A stretch of DNA of 64,000 bases from Lotus japonicus (GCF_012489685.1 NC_080044.1:71472732-71536731), one strand, 5' to 3'; positions 31,500 through 44,245 are shown, numbered from the stretch's first letter. The notes: generated by a model from the sequence alone, not told the origin. Translations and numbers: made by a program.

Positions 31500-34359
31500 G
31501 AACGTACCTGGAATACCTCCGGTCAGAGATATGGAGTTCACAATTGATATAGTCCCAGGCACTGGACCTATATCAATCGCACCGTATCGTATGGCACCGG
31601 CAGAACTGACTGAGCTGAAGAGTCAACTCGAAGATTTAACCAAGAAGGGGTTTATCCGACCTAGCGTTTCTCCGTGGGGAGCGCCAGTGCTGCTTGTGAA
31701 GAAGAAAGACGGAAGATCGCGACTTTGTGTGGATTATCGACAGTTGAACAAAGTCACGATAAAGAACCGTTATCCGTTGCCAAGGATTGACGATTTGATG
31801 GATCAGTTGAAGGGTGCTGCTATTTTCTCGAAGATTGACCTGAGATCGGGATATCACCAGATTAGAGTCAAGGATGAGGATATTCAAAAGACGGCGTTTA
31901 GGACACGCTATGGGCACTATGAGTACTTGGTGATGCCGTTTGGAGTTACGAATGCACCAGCTGTATTCATGGACTACATGAATAGGATCTTTCATCCATT
32001 CTTGGATCGCTTCGTTGTGGTGTTCATCGACGACATCTTGATCTACTCGAGGAATCGTGAAGAACACGAGGAACATCTACGTCAAGTATTACAAGTTCTT
32101 CGGGATAAGGTACTGTATGCTAACGCGACAAAGTGTGAATTTTGGCTCGAAGAAGTAAAGTTTTTAGGACATGTCATCTCATAGGAGGGTATTGCTGTGG
32201 ATCCCAGTAAAGTGGAAGCGGTACTTGCATGGGAGCGTCCTAAGACTGTGACAGATATAAGGAGTTTCATCGGTTTAGCTGGATATTACCGACGATTCAT
32301 CGAAGGTTTTGCTAAGATTGCAGGACCATTGACGAAACTCACCCGGAAGAACCAACCTTTTGCTTGGACAGAGGATTGTGAACAGAGTTTCCAAGATATG
32401 AAGAAGCGTTTGACGACCGCGCCAGTTCTGACATTACCACAAGAGAAGGAACCCTACGAGGTTTACTGCGATGCTTCGTACCAAGGTTTGGGTTGTGTGT
32501 TGATGCAACACCGAAAGGCTGTGGCTTATTCTTCAAGGCAATTGAAGATACATGAACGGAACTATCCTACGCACGATTTGGAGTTAGCGGCTGTGGTATT
32601 TGCGCTCAAGATTTGGAGGCACTATCTTTATGGGAGCACTTTCACTGTTTTTAGTGATCATAAGAGCTTGAAGTACCTGTTCGATCAGAAGGATCTGAAT
32701 ATGAGACAAAGGCGTTGGGTGGAATTCATCAAGGACTATGATTTCACTTTGTTGTACCACCCAGGAAAAGCAAATGTTGTAGCAGACGCACTGAGTCGCC
32801 AGACAATTCATGTTTCATCGTTGATGATTAAGGAATTGGAACTTATCGAGACTTTTCGCGACCTCAGTTTGGGTATGCAAGTGACACCTGGAAAATTGAG
32901 CTTTGGGATGGTGACGATCACTAGTGATTTTCTGAACGAGATCAAGGTGAAACAACTGTTAGATGAGGAGCTGATCGAGAAACGGAACTTGATCATTTTG
33001 GGAAAAGCGCCGGATTTTGAGGTAGGAACCGACAACATTCTGCGTTGCAAAGGACGTGTCTGCGTACCATTGGACATGGAGTTGAGAAGGATGATTCTTG
33101 ACGAAGGTCACAAGAGCAGATTGAGTATTCATCCGGGATCGACAAAGATGTATCAAGATCTAAAGTTGAATTTTTGGTGGCCAGGAATGAAGAAGAATGT
33201 AGCAGAGTTTGTGGCGGCATGTCTGACATGTCAGAAGGCGAAGATAGAACATAAAAAGCCTGCGGGTATGTTACAGTCACTTGATGTGCCGGAGTGGAAG
33301 TGGGACAGTATCTCTATGGATTTCGTGGTAGCTTTGCCAGCTACGAGGAAGAGATTTGATTCCATTTGGGTCATTGTGGACCGTCTGACGAAGTCAGCAC
33401 ATTTCATACCGGTGAAGACCACGTTCAATGTGGAGGCACTTGCAAAAGTGTATGTCGCTGAGATTGTACGACTTCATGGAGTACCATCGAGTATTGTTTC
33501 TGACAGAGATCCGAAGTTTACTTCGCATTTCTGGAAGGCGTTGCACGAGGCGCTTGGGACGAAGTTGAGGTTGAGCTCTGCCTATCACCCTCAGACGGAT
33601 GGACAGACAGAGAGGACAATACAGTCATTGGAAGACTTGCTGCGAGCCTGTGTTTTGGATAGTCAAGAAAGCTGGGATGAGCTGTTGCCGTTGATCGAGT
33701 TTACTTATAACAACAGTTTTCATGCTAGTATTGGAATGGCACCTTATGAGGCTTTGTATGGGAGGAGATGTAGAACTCCTTTATGTTGGTTTCAAGATGG
33801 CGAACATCTTCTCGTTGGACCTGAATTAGTACAACAAACTACTGAGAAAGTGAAGCAAATACAAGAGAAGATGAGGACGTCACAGAGTCGACAGAAGAGT
33901 TATGCTGACACACGACGGAGAGAGTTAGAGTTTGAGGCGGGAGACCATGTGTTTCTTCGCGTGACACCAACTACCGGAGTGGGAAGAGCGATAAAGTCGA
34001 GGAAGCTGACACCGAAGTTCATTGGACCGTATCAGATTATCGAGCGAGTCGGTAAAGTAGCTTATCGGATTGCGTTGCCACCTTTTCTTTCCAAGATTCA
34101 TGATGTGCTACACGTATCACAATTGAGGAAGTATATTCCTGATCCCTCTCACATCATCAAGGAAGATGATATTCAGCTTAGAGACAACTTGTCTTTTGAA
34201 GTGGCACCAATGAGGATTGAGGAACGTAGGATCAAGCAGTTGAGGAACAAGCAGGTTCCTCTGGTAAAAGTGATTTGGAACCAAGTCACGGGCGATGCTA
34301 CTTGGGAACTAGAAGAGAGGATGAAGGAACAGTATCCGGAACTCTTCACTGAGCCTTAA
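31500..34359 (+). pseudogene. pol of element 2 with premature stop
   Basis: It encodes reverse transcriptase, RNase H and integrase, nearly identical to the other two copies. At 32182-32184 the Lys codon AAG after LGHVIS is TAG, between the reverse transcriptase and RNase H domains (equivalent to residue 772 of the full polyprotein). The frame otherwise runs to the normal stop at 34359. The lesion would prevent RNase H and integrase production, so this copy is non-autonomous unless the base is an assembly error. Confidence 0.88.
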
Positions 34360-34396
34360 GTTTCGAGGACGAAACTTTCTTTTTGGGGGGTAGTAT

Positions 34397-37335
34397 TGTA
34401 AGACCTGAATTTTCAGAACAAGCTAATTTCCGACTCACGCGTAGAATCAGTGTAAGCGTGACAGGAGTTTGATATTTGAGAAAGATTAATGAAGAAGAAA
34501 GTTCAGGAATTGCTTGAGGAATGTTGCGTAGTCATTTTAGGAATTAGAGCGAGTCGTCTGCACACCCGCCTTATGGCAAGCGTGTCCAGAATAGGCTAAT
34601 TTCGCTTTAGAGCAACGTTTTAAGTGAGATTTCGAATCCTTGGAAAATTTAAAGATTTTCTTTATTTTTCCTTCGACCAGCGTTTCATTTCGGAACTCTG
34701 GACTGTACGCACGATAGGTTTCACTTTTCGGATGTCCGCCGACGCTAATTTCTTTGCTTCGAAACCCTATTTTCGAGCAATGGATGAAGACTTTTTCTAT
34801 TCGGGACTTCTAACGAAGATTCCGTCCATGTTGCCAGACTTGTTTCGACGTTTCCAATCTTTCTTCAGTTGGAAGTTTTGTCGTTTGAGCATCACAGCAA
34901 AAAGTAGTTTTTCGGGGCAGATTAACCGACACCGCTTTTGAGTTTTTCGATATCGTTTTTCCCAAATCCTAGATATTTGTTTTGAGTTCTGGAATTCTGA
35001 CGCCAGAATCTCTCTTAGAATTTCTCGGTGATCGTGCTGCAAAAATCGGAATCGCGAAATTTTCATTTTCCCGCGATTTCACCCGCCTATAAATAGCGCG
35101 AAAAAGCAAAATCCTCTCATTTTCTTTCCATTTGTGGCTGATTTCGTGGGGAGCAAGGGGGGAGGAGATTTCCGCGAAAACTTGACCAATCTTCGTGCAG
35201 TTCGTCCCTACTTCTAGGTATCGAGGTAACTATCATGAATCCTGCCTCTGATTTCTGTTTCTGCTGAGTTTCTGAAGTCGTTTCTGTGCTCTAAGTTTTG
35301 AGCTTTTTCTAAAATTGTCCGATTTCTCTGATTTCTCGCTTGGGTTATGTTCCTTATGTTCCCCTGAGTCTAAAACCTCTGTCAGTAAACTCTGATTGCG
35401 ATTCAGTTGTCCAGGATCTGAAAAATTGACTCAAAACTCTTTTTGTCTCACATTTCGAAACTTTATTGTCGAAAAGACTTAATCTGACTTCGTGCCTTTA
35501 GGATTTGTTGTCACGGATATCATGAGGATCGTTGCTGTCAAATTTGTTTTCCGAACTGATAACTTTGAAGTTTTGAGCCTTTATTTTGGACCAAAATGCC
35601 CCTGGATAGTCGTATTTCGACCCGATTGTCCGAAAATTGTTCCGACAATTTCTTTGCCTTAGTTTTACCCTAAAACTACCTTGTGAATTGATTTAGATCG
35701 AAGAAAAAGTTCGAAAACCCTATTTTCCATAGTGGCCGAAACCTAATTGCTTGGGTACCGTGTCCAAAAATAATTTTTGGGTCTCTATGACTTGAGCCAT
35801 TGCGTAGCTCTTTCAATTGTCGAAATTTTGGCGCCGGTTTCGTGTCATTCTGAGTTCTGTAGCTCGAGTTATGCTCGTTTTAGCGAACGAAGTCTCCGTT
35901 GTCAATTTGTGCCTAAATAGGAACTCTGAAGCTTTAGAGGCTTTCTTTACGATTTCGATTAGTATTAGTAGATCGTGTTGCTCCTAGTGAAGCTTGTGTT
36001 GATGATTGTGTTTTCTTTGTTCTAGGTTCGCAATTTCCATGCCCAACTTCTACTCACGAAGGTAAGGGTAACTCGGTTTTAGAGCGTCTTTGAGTCTTGC
36101 ATGCTTTTATCGCACTGCCTGTGTTTGAGATGAAGATGTTTATATTGATTGGCAGATGATTATGATTATTATGCTGAATTTGGAAAATGTTTTCTGAGAG
36201 GCTTCGGCCGTTTACTGGTTTCTGTCGTTACTGCTTCCTAGTGGATGGAACATGTGGTTACTTTGGATTGGTCCTTGGGTGGGCTTTGTTATTGTCTGAC
36301 TTGGCATATAGGGCTTGAGTCAAGTGGCGATGAGGAGGTGTGTCCTATCATTGTCCCATCTTGCGAGATGCTAAGTGGCGATCAGGAGGTGTGTCCTATG
36401 ATTGTCCCGTCTTGTGTGACGTTAAGTGGCGATGAGGAGGTGTGTCCTATCATTGTCCCATCTTGCGAGATGCTAAGTGGCGATCAGGAGGTGTGTCCTA
36501 TGATTGTCCCGTCTTGTGTGACGTTAAGTGGCGATTAGGAGGTGTGTCCTATGATTGTCCCGTCATGTATGACGTTATAAGTGGCGATGAGGAGGTGTGT
36601 CCTATCATTGTCCCGTCTTGAGAGACGATATTGATCGATCCATTTTGTTAGCAGCATATAGTTGCATTATAGGGAACTAACACCTGACCCTATGTTGTTG
36701 GATTTTCGTATTGGTTTATTGATATCTGATTTGATGTTACATTGTTGAGGTTATTATTATCTGAGTCCGATTTATGTTTAAGTTGTTGATATATGAGTTG
36801 AGTTATGTTGCTAGTTATTTACCATGCCAGGTAATTAAATTCGAACAGCATGATTTTTCTCTTTTATACATGGTAATTGCATGGAGTTAACCCTTTCTAT
36901 TTGCTACTTGTTGTTTGGGCGCTTAACGCTATTAGGCGATGGAGATCCTTCCGCCGAGGCATAGCTACTCGAGTTGGAGATCGAGTTGTAAGCGGTGGAG
37001 TAGAGGTATGAGAAGCAGCTTTGCTTCTCTTCTTGTGGATTATGTTGGAGTCTCTTTTACTTTATGAGAACTCTGTTATTAAAGTCTTGCTTCCGCCACT
37101 GTTAAAGTGCGCATGTTTATTCCGAACCTTACTTATGGTATTGTAAACTATTATTACTGTATATCGGGAAACAAGTTATCTAAATAAAGTTATGGTATGT
37201 TTCCAACCTTTTAGCCGAAGTGTTTAGTTGTTTTACAGAAAAAAAATTCCCTTGGTTTTTAGGGATTGCAGATTGGTCCTTAGACTTTGTTAGGTTACTA
37301 ATGTGACTCCTCAGTTGAGAAATTGGGGTGTTACA
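34397..37335 (+). repeat. 3' LTR of element 2
   Basis: The LTR is 2939 bp, longer than that of element 1 by exactly two 51-bp units (six units at 36324-36627). TATAAATA is at 35088-35095. It shares with element 3, against element 1, variants such as CCCCTGAGTC and AAACTCTGATTG, so elements 2 and 3 form one subfamily. Confidence 0.93.
36324..36627 (+). repeat. 51-bp tandem repeat, six units (element 2)
   Basis: The highest copy number in the window. The two extra units repeat the pair whose inverted repeats are CATCTTGCGAGATG and CGTCTTGTGTGACG, so the expansion was by a two-unit (102-bp) step. Confidence 0.9.
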
Positions 37336-38385
37336 GGGGCGGGGGTATGCTCCGGCGGAAGGTGGTGGTTGTGGCGGAGGAGGTTGCAAAACCAGTAAAA
37401 ATGGAGAAGAAGAAGGGAGGGGTGTATTTCCACTTTTGCCCTTTTATCATCATCAAATCCTAGCCATTCAAATAAAGAATATTCCAAGATTCTTAAATCA
37501 AACGGTGTGTAGGCCTGGTCCACCGGTGGACCAAAATAAAACTTACCCACCCTAGTGGGAACCTGAAAGGTTGAAATTATAATCTCGGGCTACATCTCAA
37601 ACTTTTGCATGTAAAATTTGCCTTCATTGCAAGTATAAGAAATGCTAGTATACCTCCTGAGTGTTGCTAGCACTCCTCTGGCAACTGGCAGGTATACAAG
37701 CGCTACTCTACATGTCACATTTTTTGAAAATTACTTTCAAGGAGATGTTACATCTAGGATCTGTTATTTACAAATGTTATTTACTACTCAGGAGATTAAC
37801 TTAGTAAGTATTGCTATTAGTGTGAGCTCTCATTAATAATATGACTTTCTCTTAAATTGAATACCCTAATATTCTAAATGTACGAAAAACACTAAAGATA
37901 TTAGTGTCCATTTATTTTAATGTTCAATAAAATTGAGTCTAGTGTAGGTACTGCAAATTATGTGGTTTTAGTAACATATGAAACATTTATAGTGCCCCTC
38001 ATCACACCATCCCTCCTCACCCGTTCTTCCACCAATCCAAGCCTCAATTACTCATAGCTTCACTCCCTTCATCACCTCATCCCCTTATTCTTCTATTTTA
38101 ATTCCTGATTAAAAACAACTATTATCTCCCTGTGTCATAACACTGTTTCAAACATCTCCCAATCACTGTCGCCATGGACGTGTCACATAAGACCCAACTA
38201 GGCACAAGGTAATGTGGTCGGAGCGCAAACTTTGGCGATGACTTAAACTCAACTATTCATTAAGATGAAGGGATAAGTTTTCAAGTTTACATTAGTGAGA
38301 CACGAAATTTAAAAGTCATCTATCTTACAAATTCCAGACAGTCAAAAACATAGTCCACCCTAAATATAGCATAAGACACTTGATG
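37336..38385. other. intergenic spacer
   Basis: It starts with a G-rich stretch (GGGGCGGGGG, GGCGGAGGAGG) and turns AT-rich. Only short frames are present, with no recognised domain or element end. Confidence 0.5.
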
Positions 38386-38650
38386 ACCAAGTTTTTTTAA
38401 TACATTGTGTAAAAAGAAAATAAAATAAGCACAAGACCTAGCCTAAGGTCTCACAAAAGAGACTCCCATAGCATCAACAATTACCAGTGGGTCATGCCCT
38501 CAAGAATGGACGAGATGACCCCTAAACATTCTTCCTTTGCGCGCACTATGCTTGGTTAAGAAATCAGTGTATGCATTCCCCTCCCTCAACGTACGATGGA
38601 ACTCAACAAGTCACACGCACTCCAACAAAAGCTTAACATCATAAATAAGT
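38386..38650 (-). pseudogene. LINE RNase H-domain relic
   Basis: Minus-strand translation gives LLLECV, a stop, then VEFHRTLREGNAYTDFLTKH and FRGHLVHS-stop-GHDPLVIVDAMG. REGNxxxDFLxK is the conserved end of the RNase H-like domain of plant L1 elements. A T run at about 38391-38397 on the plus strand would be the poly(A) tail. At least two stops show decay. Confidence 0.6.
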
Positions 38651-38689
38651 GAGACATACTCATGTCTGAACTAGTCGAAATAATTTTTA

Positions 38690-38785
38690 AAAGATAAAAG
38701 TATAAAAGAGTTATACATATTAAAGTAAAAAAAAGATAAAAGTATAAAAGAGCTATAAATATTAAAGTAAAAAAAAATGTGTACA
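38690..38785. repeat. AT-rich tandem duplication
   Basis: Two copies of a unit of about 50 bases containing AAAAGATAAAAGTATAAAAG, then ATATTAAAGTAAAAAAA. No function is apparent. Confidence 0.6.
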
Positions 38786-39427
38786 TGTAAAAGTTAATAA
38801 CAAAAATATGGTACCAACTAATCGGGTGATTGACTTGGTTCGAATTGAAAAACATTCTATATATTTTTTTGATACATACATCCTACATCGAATATTCATT
38901 CTATAATAATGTGTAGTTGGTTTATATTTGCACTATTGAAATGTGATTGATTCCTTCCTTAAGAAGATATTTTAAATACTAGTCAACATAGTCCATATTT
39001 GGGTTGATGAGTAATTAAATAATAAATACTCCCCCATCCTTGTCTCCTATCGGTGAAGCAACGCCACCAAGCTCATTTTAATTTTACTCTATAATCCAGA
39101 TACTCACACTTAGACAGTTTCCGCAGGTCACGACCGTCACTACAATGCGTACATAGCAAGCAGCTTAAACGGCGTCGTTGGCATCTTCCAATCCCACCCC
39201 TCCTTTAACTCACGTTCCACAATTCAAATACCAAGTACAAAGGGCATTCTAGTAAATCAAAAGGGGAAATTACGAAATGCTCTCTCTTTATCTCTCACAC
39301 ACACACTCTCGCTGGTAAAAAAAATTCATTTTCTCTTCAACACAACGAAACCGCCCTTTTCAAAGGCTCAGGGTTCTTCTTCTTCTTCTTCTTTCTCTGT
39401 GTTAGTCTCTGCTAGGGTTTCGTCAGA

Positions 39428-39499
39428 ATGTTCCAGAACTCTCACTCTTCGCCGTTCGGCTTCTCCGACGTCGTTTTGTCGCAATCATGTGTTGATTGA
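39428..39499 (+). promoter_or_regulatory. upstream open reading frame in the YTH gene leader
   Basis: The first leader exon holds an ATG (39428) opening a 23-codon frame, MFQNSHSSPFGFSDVVLSQS and three more residues, closed by TGA at 39497-39499 before the splice donor. It is separate from the main frame. Upstream frames of this size commonly lower or condition translation; whether this one is used is inference. Confidence 0.45.
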
Positions 39500-40016
39500 T
39501 TCCATCTCCTCTCTCCTTTTCTGTTTCTTCAGGTAAATCCATCCTCGTTTCGCTTCTCTCTTTTTCTTCTCGCTCTGTTGTTTCTGCCTCTGCTTGTATC
39601 GATTCACTGCTGTTTCTGTTCGTCGACGCAAAAACTCTACTACAGAATATTAATGCGTTTTCTGTGCTTTCATTGTTAGTTTACTTTACACTCTTCTTTC
39701 TGTTTCATGAGTGCTTGATTGCGAATTTGGGAGTGGGTTTTCTGAATCTTGTTCTCTATGTGTAAGGAGTTAGGGTTTTGTATTTGGGACTGATTAATTT
39801 GGTTTCTTATCTGTGAAGTTATTGACCTATTTCTCGAGCTAAAAGTCAAACCGCGTTCATGATCTCTTTTTCCTGGGTTTTCAGATTATTATTAATTGCT
39901 TTTTCTATGTATTTTCGTTGAATGAAGCATGAAAGTTTTATCTTTGTATTCTGTTGAGCAGTGAGCTATACCTTTTCTCTACCTGTTTCTACTGTATTGG
40001 GTGTTCTCTCACTTGT

Positions 40017-40130
40017 AAGCAATTGTTCAACTTTTTTTGGGGGTGGGGGTGTTGCCATGTTCAGTTGTAAGCAATTGTTCAACTTTTTTGGGGGGTGGGC
40101 TGTTGCCATGTTCAGTTGTTGACTGTAAAT
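40017..40130. repeat. tandem duplication in the first leader intron
   Basis: Two copies of a unit of about 54 bases (GTAAGCAATTGTTCAAC, a T/G-rich run, TGTTGCCATGTTCAGTTGT) lie in tandem, differing mainly in the length of the T and G runs. Confidence 0.75.
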
Positions 40131-40851
40131 TTGGTGGTATTTACTATTTAGCGCAGTTTGCAAGCTTTTAAGGGTATATCATAGATGGTTCGAAGACCAG
40201 ACACTGTGAAGTGTAGCATAAGCATAAATTTACTCCTTATGATTTGTAATTGTTTGTAGTGGTATATAAGGCAGTGAGACAGTGTGTAATGAGATCCTTT
40301 TTCACGGGGAAGTGCGATTCCATTACTGTATCTACAATATACAATGTTTATTTTGCATTGTCTTGGCATGACTGTGTGTAGTTCATTTATTCTGCTTGAA
40401 GATTGCTGAGATTTAGTGTGTTCATTCCAGATTTAGAAGTGTTTTGTGACCTTTTTTTTGCATTCATCATTTGATCGAATCCGCTGCTTATTGATGAAAA
40501 CCCGTGCTTATGGGTAGTTCTATTCTCTGTGGTCAATGTTTTTTGGATTGTCATGTTAATATTATTTCATGTGATCTCTTTTGCAGTGGTGGCAGTTCTG
40601 GCATTGAAATTTGTGATAGTTTCTTATAAACTAGAATCACAAATTCTTCTTATCTGGTAAGTTAAAGAATTTTCGTGACTTTTTTTGGCACATTAGGTCT
40701 CCTTTCTATGACTTGACATTATTGTATTCTAGACACCTCATCTCTGAGTTACTGAAACAATAAATGTGGTTGCTGTTAATGTTGATTTTCAGATTGAAGG
40801 AAGGTACTAGTTTAAACTCGCTTGAAGCCCAAATTTGAACAACTTGAAGCC

Positions 40852-43800
40852 ATGTTTAACGAAGGAGCCCCTGAGTTTGTTGTTGATCAGAACTTGTATT
40901 ACCCTGCTGCCACCAATTATGAGTACTACTGTACAGGTAAATCGAAGACCATTTTATCTAATGACTTTTGTTTACTTTGCATAAAGGTGAATTTATTACC
41001 ATCGTATTGACTCTTTGTTATTTATTGTGGTTAGGATATGAGACACCCGGGGAATGGGAGGACCACCATAGGATTTTTGGTTTAGATGGTCCGGATATTC
41101 AGTACACGGTGAGTAGCTCTCCTTGACTGATGTGTTTGTGTGTCTCATACGCTGGGTGCACAACTAATCTTAATGCTTGATTCTTTGACAGGGTGCACAA
41201 AATGAAAACTTCCCATATGTATATTATACACCTAGCTATGGATTTGCACAGTCTCCATATAATCCATACAATCCCTATATTCCTGGTGCTATGATCGAAG
41301 TTGATGGTTCATTTGGAGGAGTGCAGCAGTATTACTCTGTCCCCAATTTTCAAAACCCTGTTTCTGCGTCTCCTTATATTCCTCTTGTTCAACCGGACAA
41401 TTACCTTGATAGTTCTATTGACTCATTATTTGATAACAGTGCTTCTGTCAGTAGACCTGATGGAAGAGGTTTGCAAAATAAGTTCAATTCAGCTTCTGGT
41501 TCTTTTACTCGGAACTCTTCTAAACAATTATCAAATCAGACAAGTTCCTTGGCCAGGGTATCAGAAGGGCCAAAAGCTAATGCTGGGGTAAAGAATGATT
41601 TCACAAATCAAAGTGTTTCTGGCAGTGGTTTTCTCCATCAGGTAGGAATCTTCCCTTTTTAAGCTATTTTTGAATGAGTATGTCAAGCCCACTTCTTGTT
41701 TTTAATTTTTTAGGTGAGAATCATTTTATCTTTTATTGAAGTTAGTTCATTTGATTCTAGCTAGTTCAATATTTTCACCTTTTACGTGCTGCTATATATT
41801 TGAAGGGGTAATGGCTTGATTATGAATTTATTTTTTGGGGACTTCTTGGAGGTCCTTTATAATTTGATTCTATTCAACTTTCTTTGTTGTTTTTTTTTTG
41901 TTTTCTTCTAAACTTGGAAGTGGAGCTTCTCTTAGGAAAAATTAAAACTTTATTTAGTTTTTTTGATGGTGTTTGTCTCTTGCTTTTTGTAGGCTCAAAG
42001 CGCTGATGCCTCAATCCAGCGTTTAAATACTGTTTCAAATGGGAATGTTTTATCCCATCACAATCAACTGAAAGTAGCCCCACCGTTGAGTAATAGATTT
42101 TCTAACTACAGTTCTAATACTAATGGACAGTCTGCATTTGCTAAACTACGACCAAAGGTTAATGCTGGCAAAGTGCTGAGTGATGTAAATGGAAGCTCTG
42201 ATGTTTTGGGTGAGCAAAATCGGGGCCCTCGAACTAGTAGGCCTAAACATCAGTTGCCTGTGAAAGCCTATACAACCAAGTCTGGAGGTGATAACGCACA
42301 AGAGAATATCATCGTTTATCCGGATCAATATAATAGGGAAGATTTCCCTATTGACAATGAAAATGCAAAGTTTTTTGTTATAAAATCATACAGTGAAGAT
42401 GATGTGCATAAAAGCATTAAATATAATGTTTGGTCATCGACAACACATGGAAACAAGAAGCTGCAGAGTGCATATGAAGATGCTAGGAGAATAGCTGCAG
42501 GAAAATCTGGAGGCTGCCCTATCTTTCTTTTCTTTTCTGTGAGTTTTCGTTATCATGATGTATTTCTTTGTGATCTGCATATCTAAAGCTTACATGCAGC
42601 TGTGACTCTGTTCCCTTCTATGGTCATACTGATCTTTTCTTCAATATAGGTTAATGCCAGTGGTCAATTTTGTGGGGTCGCTGAGATGGTTGGTCCTGTT
42701 GACTTCAATAAGGATATGGACTTTTGGCAGCAGGATAAATGGAATGGGAGCTTCCCTTTGAAGTGGCACATCGTAAAAGATGTGCCTAATGGAAATTTTA
42801 GGCACATTATACTAGAGAACAACGAGAACAAGCCTGTGACTAATAGCAGAGACACACAAGAGGTATATTCAGCAGTCTACTTATTAATGTTGAACTGATG
42901 TGTGTGCTCTTAAGCATTTAACTTAAATGCCTTAACTTTAACAGCATTGAACCTGTTTGCTCTGTGTAAAATGGTTGTTTGAATTTTTGAATATGGTAAA
43001 CCTTTTTGGGCTATTAAATATGTAGAGCCCCACTTGCAGAAATATGCACGCGGTTGATTGATTATGTAGAGGCTTTGGGATTATCATACTCTTTGTCTTG
43101 ATTGAATTTGTTGTGAGTTTTTTATTTTTATATATTTTTAATTATGGTTGGTAACTCCCCATAAGAACAAAAGTTGTTGTCTTTTCTTAGAAATGTTCCA
43201 AAAAAAGTCTCGTATTAGATGGTTAACATGTGTGGAGAAGACTTGTAAAAATACCAGTATTAAGCATGGTTAGACCAAATGAAGGATAGTCTAGTAGATT
43301 ATAGGTAGAGGGAAGGGGGAGGGCAAGGAAAACTACAGGTCAAGCCATCATGAGAGCTTTACATTTGAATCTTCTATCATTGCAGTTGATTGATTACAGA
43401 ATATTATGACATCATTTGATATGTACTTGTGTCACCTAGCAAGAAAAGGTTTTGCCGTTTTGGTGATGGTTCAGTGTTTTTTATGTTGAGTAAGCTGTTG
43501 TAAAATTTGGTTTTGTTCGGCCTTTTTTTAGTTATGTGGGTTTTCAGTTGTATTTTCTTTTCTCCTCGATGATTATTATAATTTTGACTGTCAAATACCC
43601 ATTCCTCCTGTGCAGATAACGTATAGAAAAGGTCTGGAAATGCTGAGAGTATTCAAAAGTCATACTTTGAAGACATCTTTGCTTGATGACTTCATTTATT
43701 ATGAAAACCGTCAGAAAATCATGGAGCAAGAGAAAGCTAAGGTGCTATTCAAGAGCTTTGAGAGTCCATTATTTGTTCCAGCCTTGGAACCACCTCAAAA

Positions 43801-44245
43801 AATGAATTTTGTCACCAACATCCCTCCAGTCAGTGCTGTGAAAAATCCAAAGATGGATGATGAGTCTGATAGCTTTAAACAAACTACAAGTGCCGATCGT
43901 ATTGTTAGTAGTTCTAATGTCACCAGCACTTGTGCATCTGTGGATGAGAAGGCTGCATCTGCGGATGAGAAGGCTGAGAAAGGTTTAGTGGACAGGGAAG
44001 ATATTTCTTCTGTCTTAAAGATTGGTTCAGTCACCATTACCCCAAAACAGACCGAGACTAAACCATACAGCAATGGTGTTGCTAATAAGGAACCAAATGA
44101 CGTTGTCACAGTAGGCTCAATGCAAGTCAGAGTTAATGGATTCAGTGAGTCTTCTGGTTTTTTGAAGGTTGGGAGCATCCCACTTGATCCTAGAGCTTTA
44201 AAGCCAGACAAAGGTACTCGAGTTAAAAATGGGTCTAATCCTTAG
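40852..44245 (+). CDS. ECT: YTH-domain m6A reader (ECT/YTHDF family)
   Basis: It binds N6-methyladenosine in mRNA, in the cytoplasm for most plant ECT proteins, and affects mRNA fate. Coding exons: 40852-40936, 41035-41108, 41192-41641, 41993-42538, 42650-42862, 43616-44245; GT-AG, phases match, 665 aa. The N-terminal half is low-complexity, rich in Tyr, Asn, Pro and Ser ([10 protein letters not shown]), as expected for a disordered, condensate-forming region. The YTH domain starts near residue 328 ([20 protein letters not shown]). The tryptophans of the methyl-binding cage are W350 (KYNVWSST), W411 and W416 (DFWQQDKW), and [15 protein letters not shown] follows. The spacing matches YTHDF proteins apart from a few extra residues (RRIAAGKSG). 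The C-terminal 200 residues after the YTH core are unstructured. Which ECT paralogue it is cannot be told safely. Confidence 0.93.
43220..43500 (+). pseudogene. possible LINE reverse-transcriptase tail
   Basis: In the last intron of the YTH gene one frame gives [20 protein letters not shown], reminiscent of the C-terminal GRPKKTxxExIxRDL block of plant retroelement reverse transcriptases. There are stops nearby and no wider domain, so this is only a weak resemblance. Confidence 0.25.

Larger units (their letters stand above)
31500..37335 (+). mobile_element. chromovirus element 2, 5' part lost in the gap
   Basis: Same family as element 1, opposite orientation, head to head with it across the gap. 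Visible parts are pol from just before the reverse transcriptase, a G-tract (34385-34390), and a complete 3' LTR. If full length, about 4.85 kb (5' LTR, leader, gag, protease) is missing, judging from element 3. The base after the LTR begins GGGGC, but with no left end the target duplication cannot be checked. Confidence 0.9.
39300..40851 (+). other. leader exons of the YTH-domain gene
   Basis: A CT-rich leader precedes a donor at 39532/39533 (CAG|GTAAATCC). A small non-coding exon follows at 40587-40656 (TTGCAG|TGG ... ATCTG|GTAAG). A third exon starts at 40793, after TTTTCAG, and contains the start codon at 40852. The first leader intron is about 1.05 kb. The transcription start is not determined; TCTCTC tracts near 39280-39310 suggest it is close to 39300. 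Confidence 0.6.

Noticed and set aside
31314..31562. Frames drawn across the N gap
   Set aside because: They consist of LTR sequence, 34 unknown residues and pol; the joint is not real.
39496..39765. 89-codon frame at the YTH leader
   Set aside because: It runs across the leader splice donor into the intron and has no domain.
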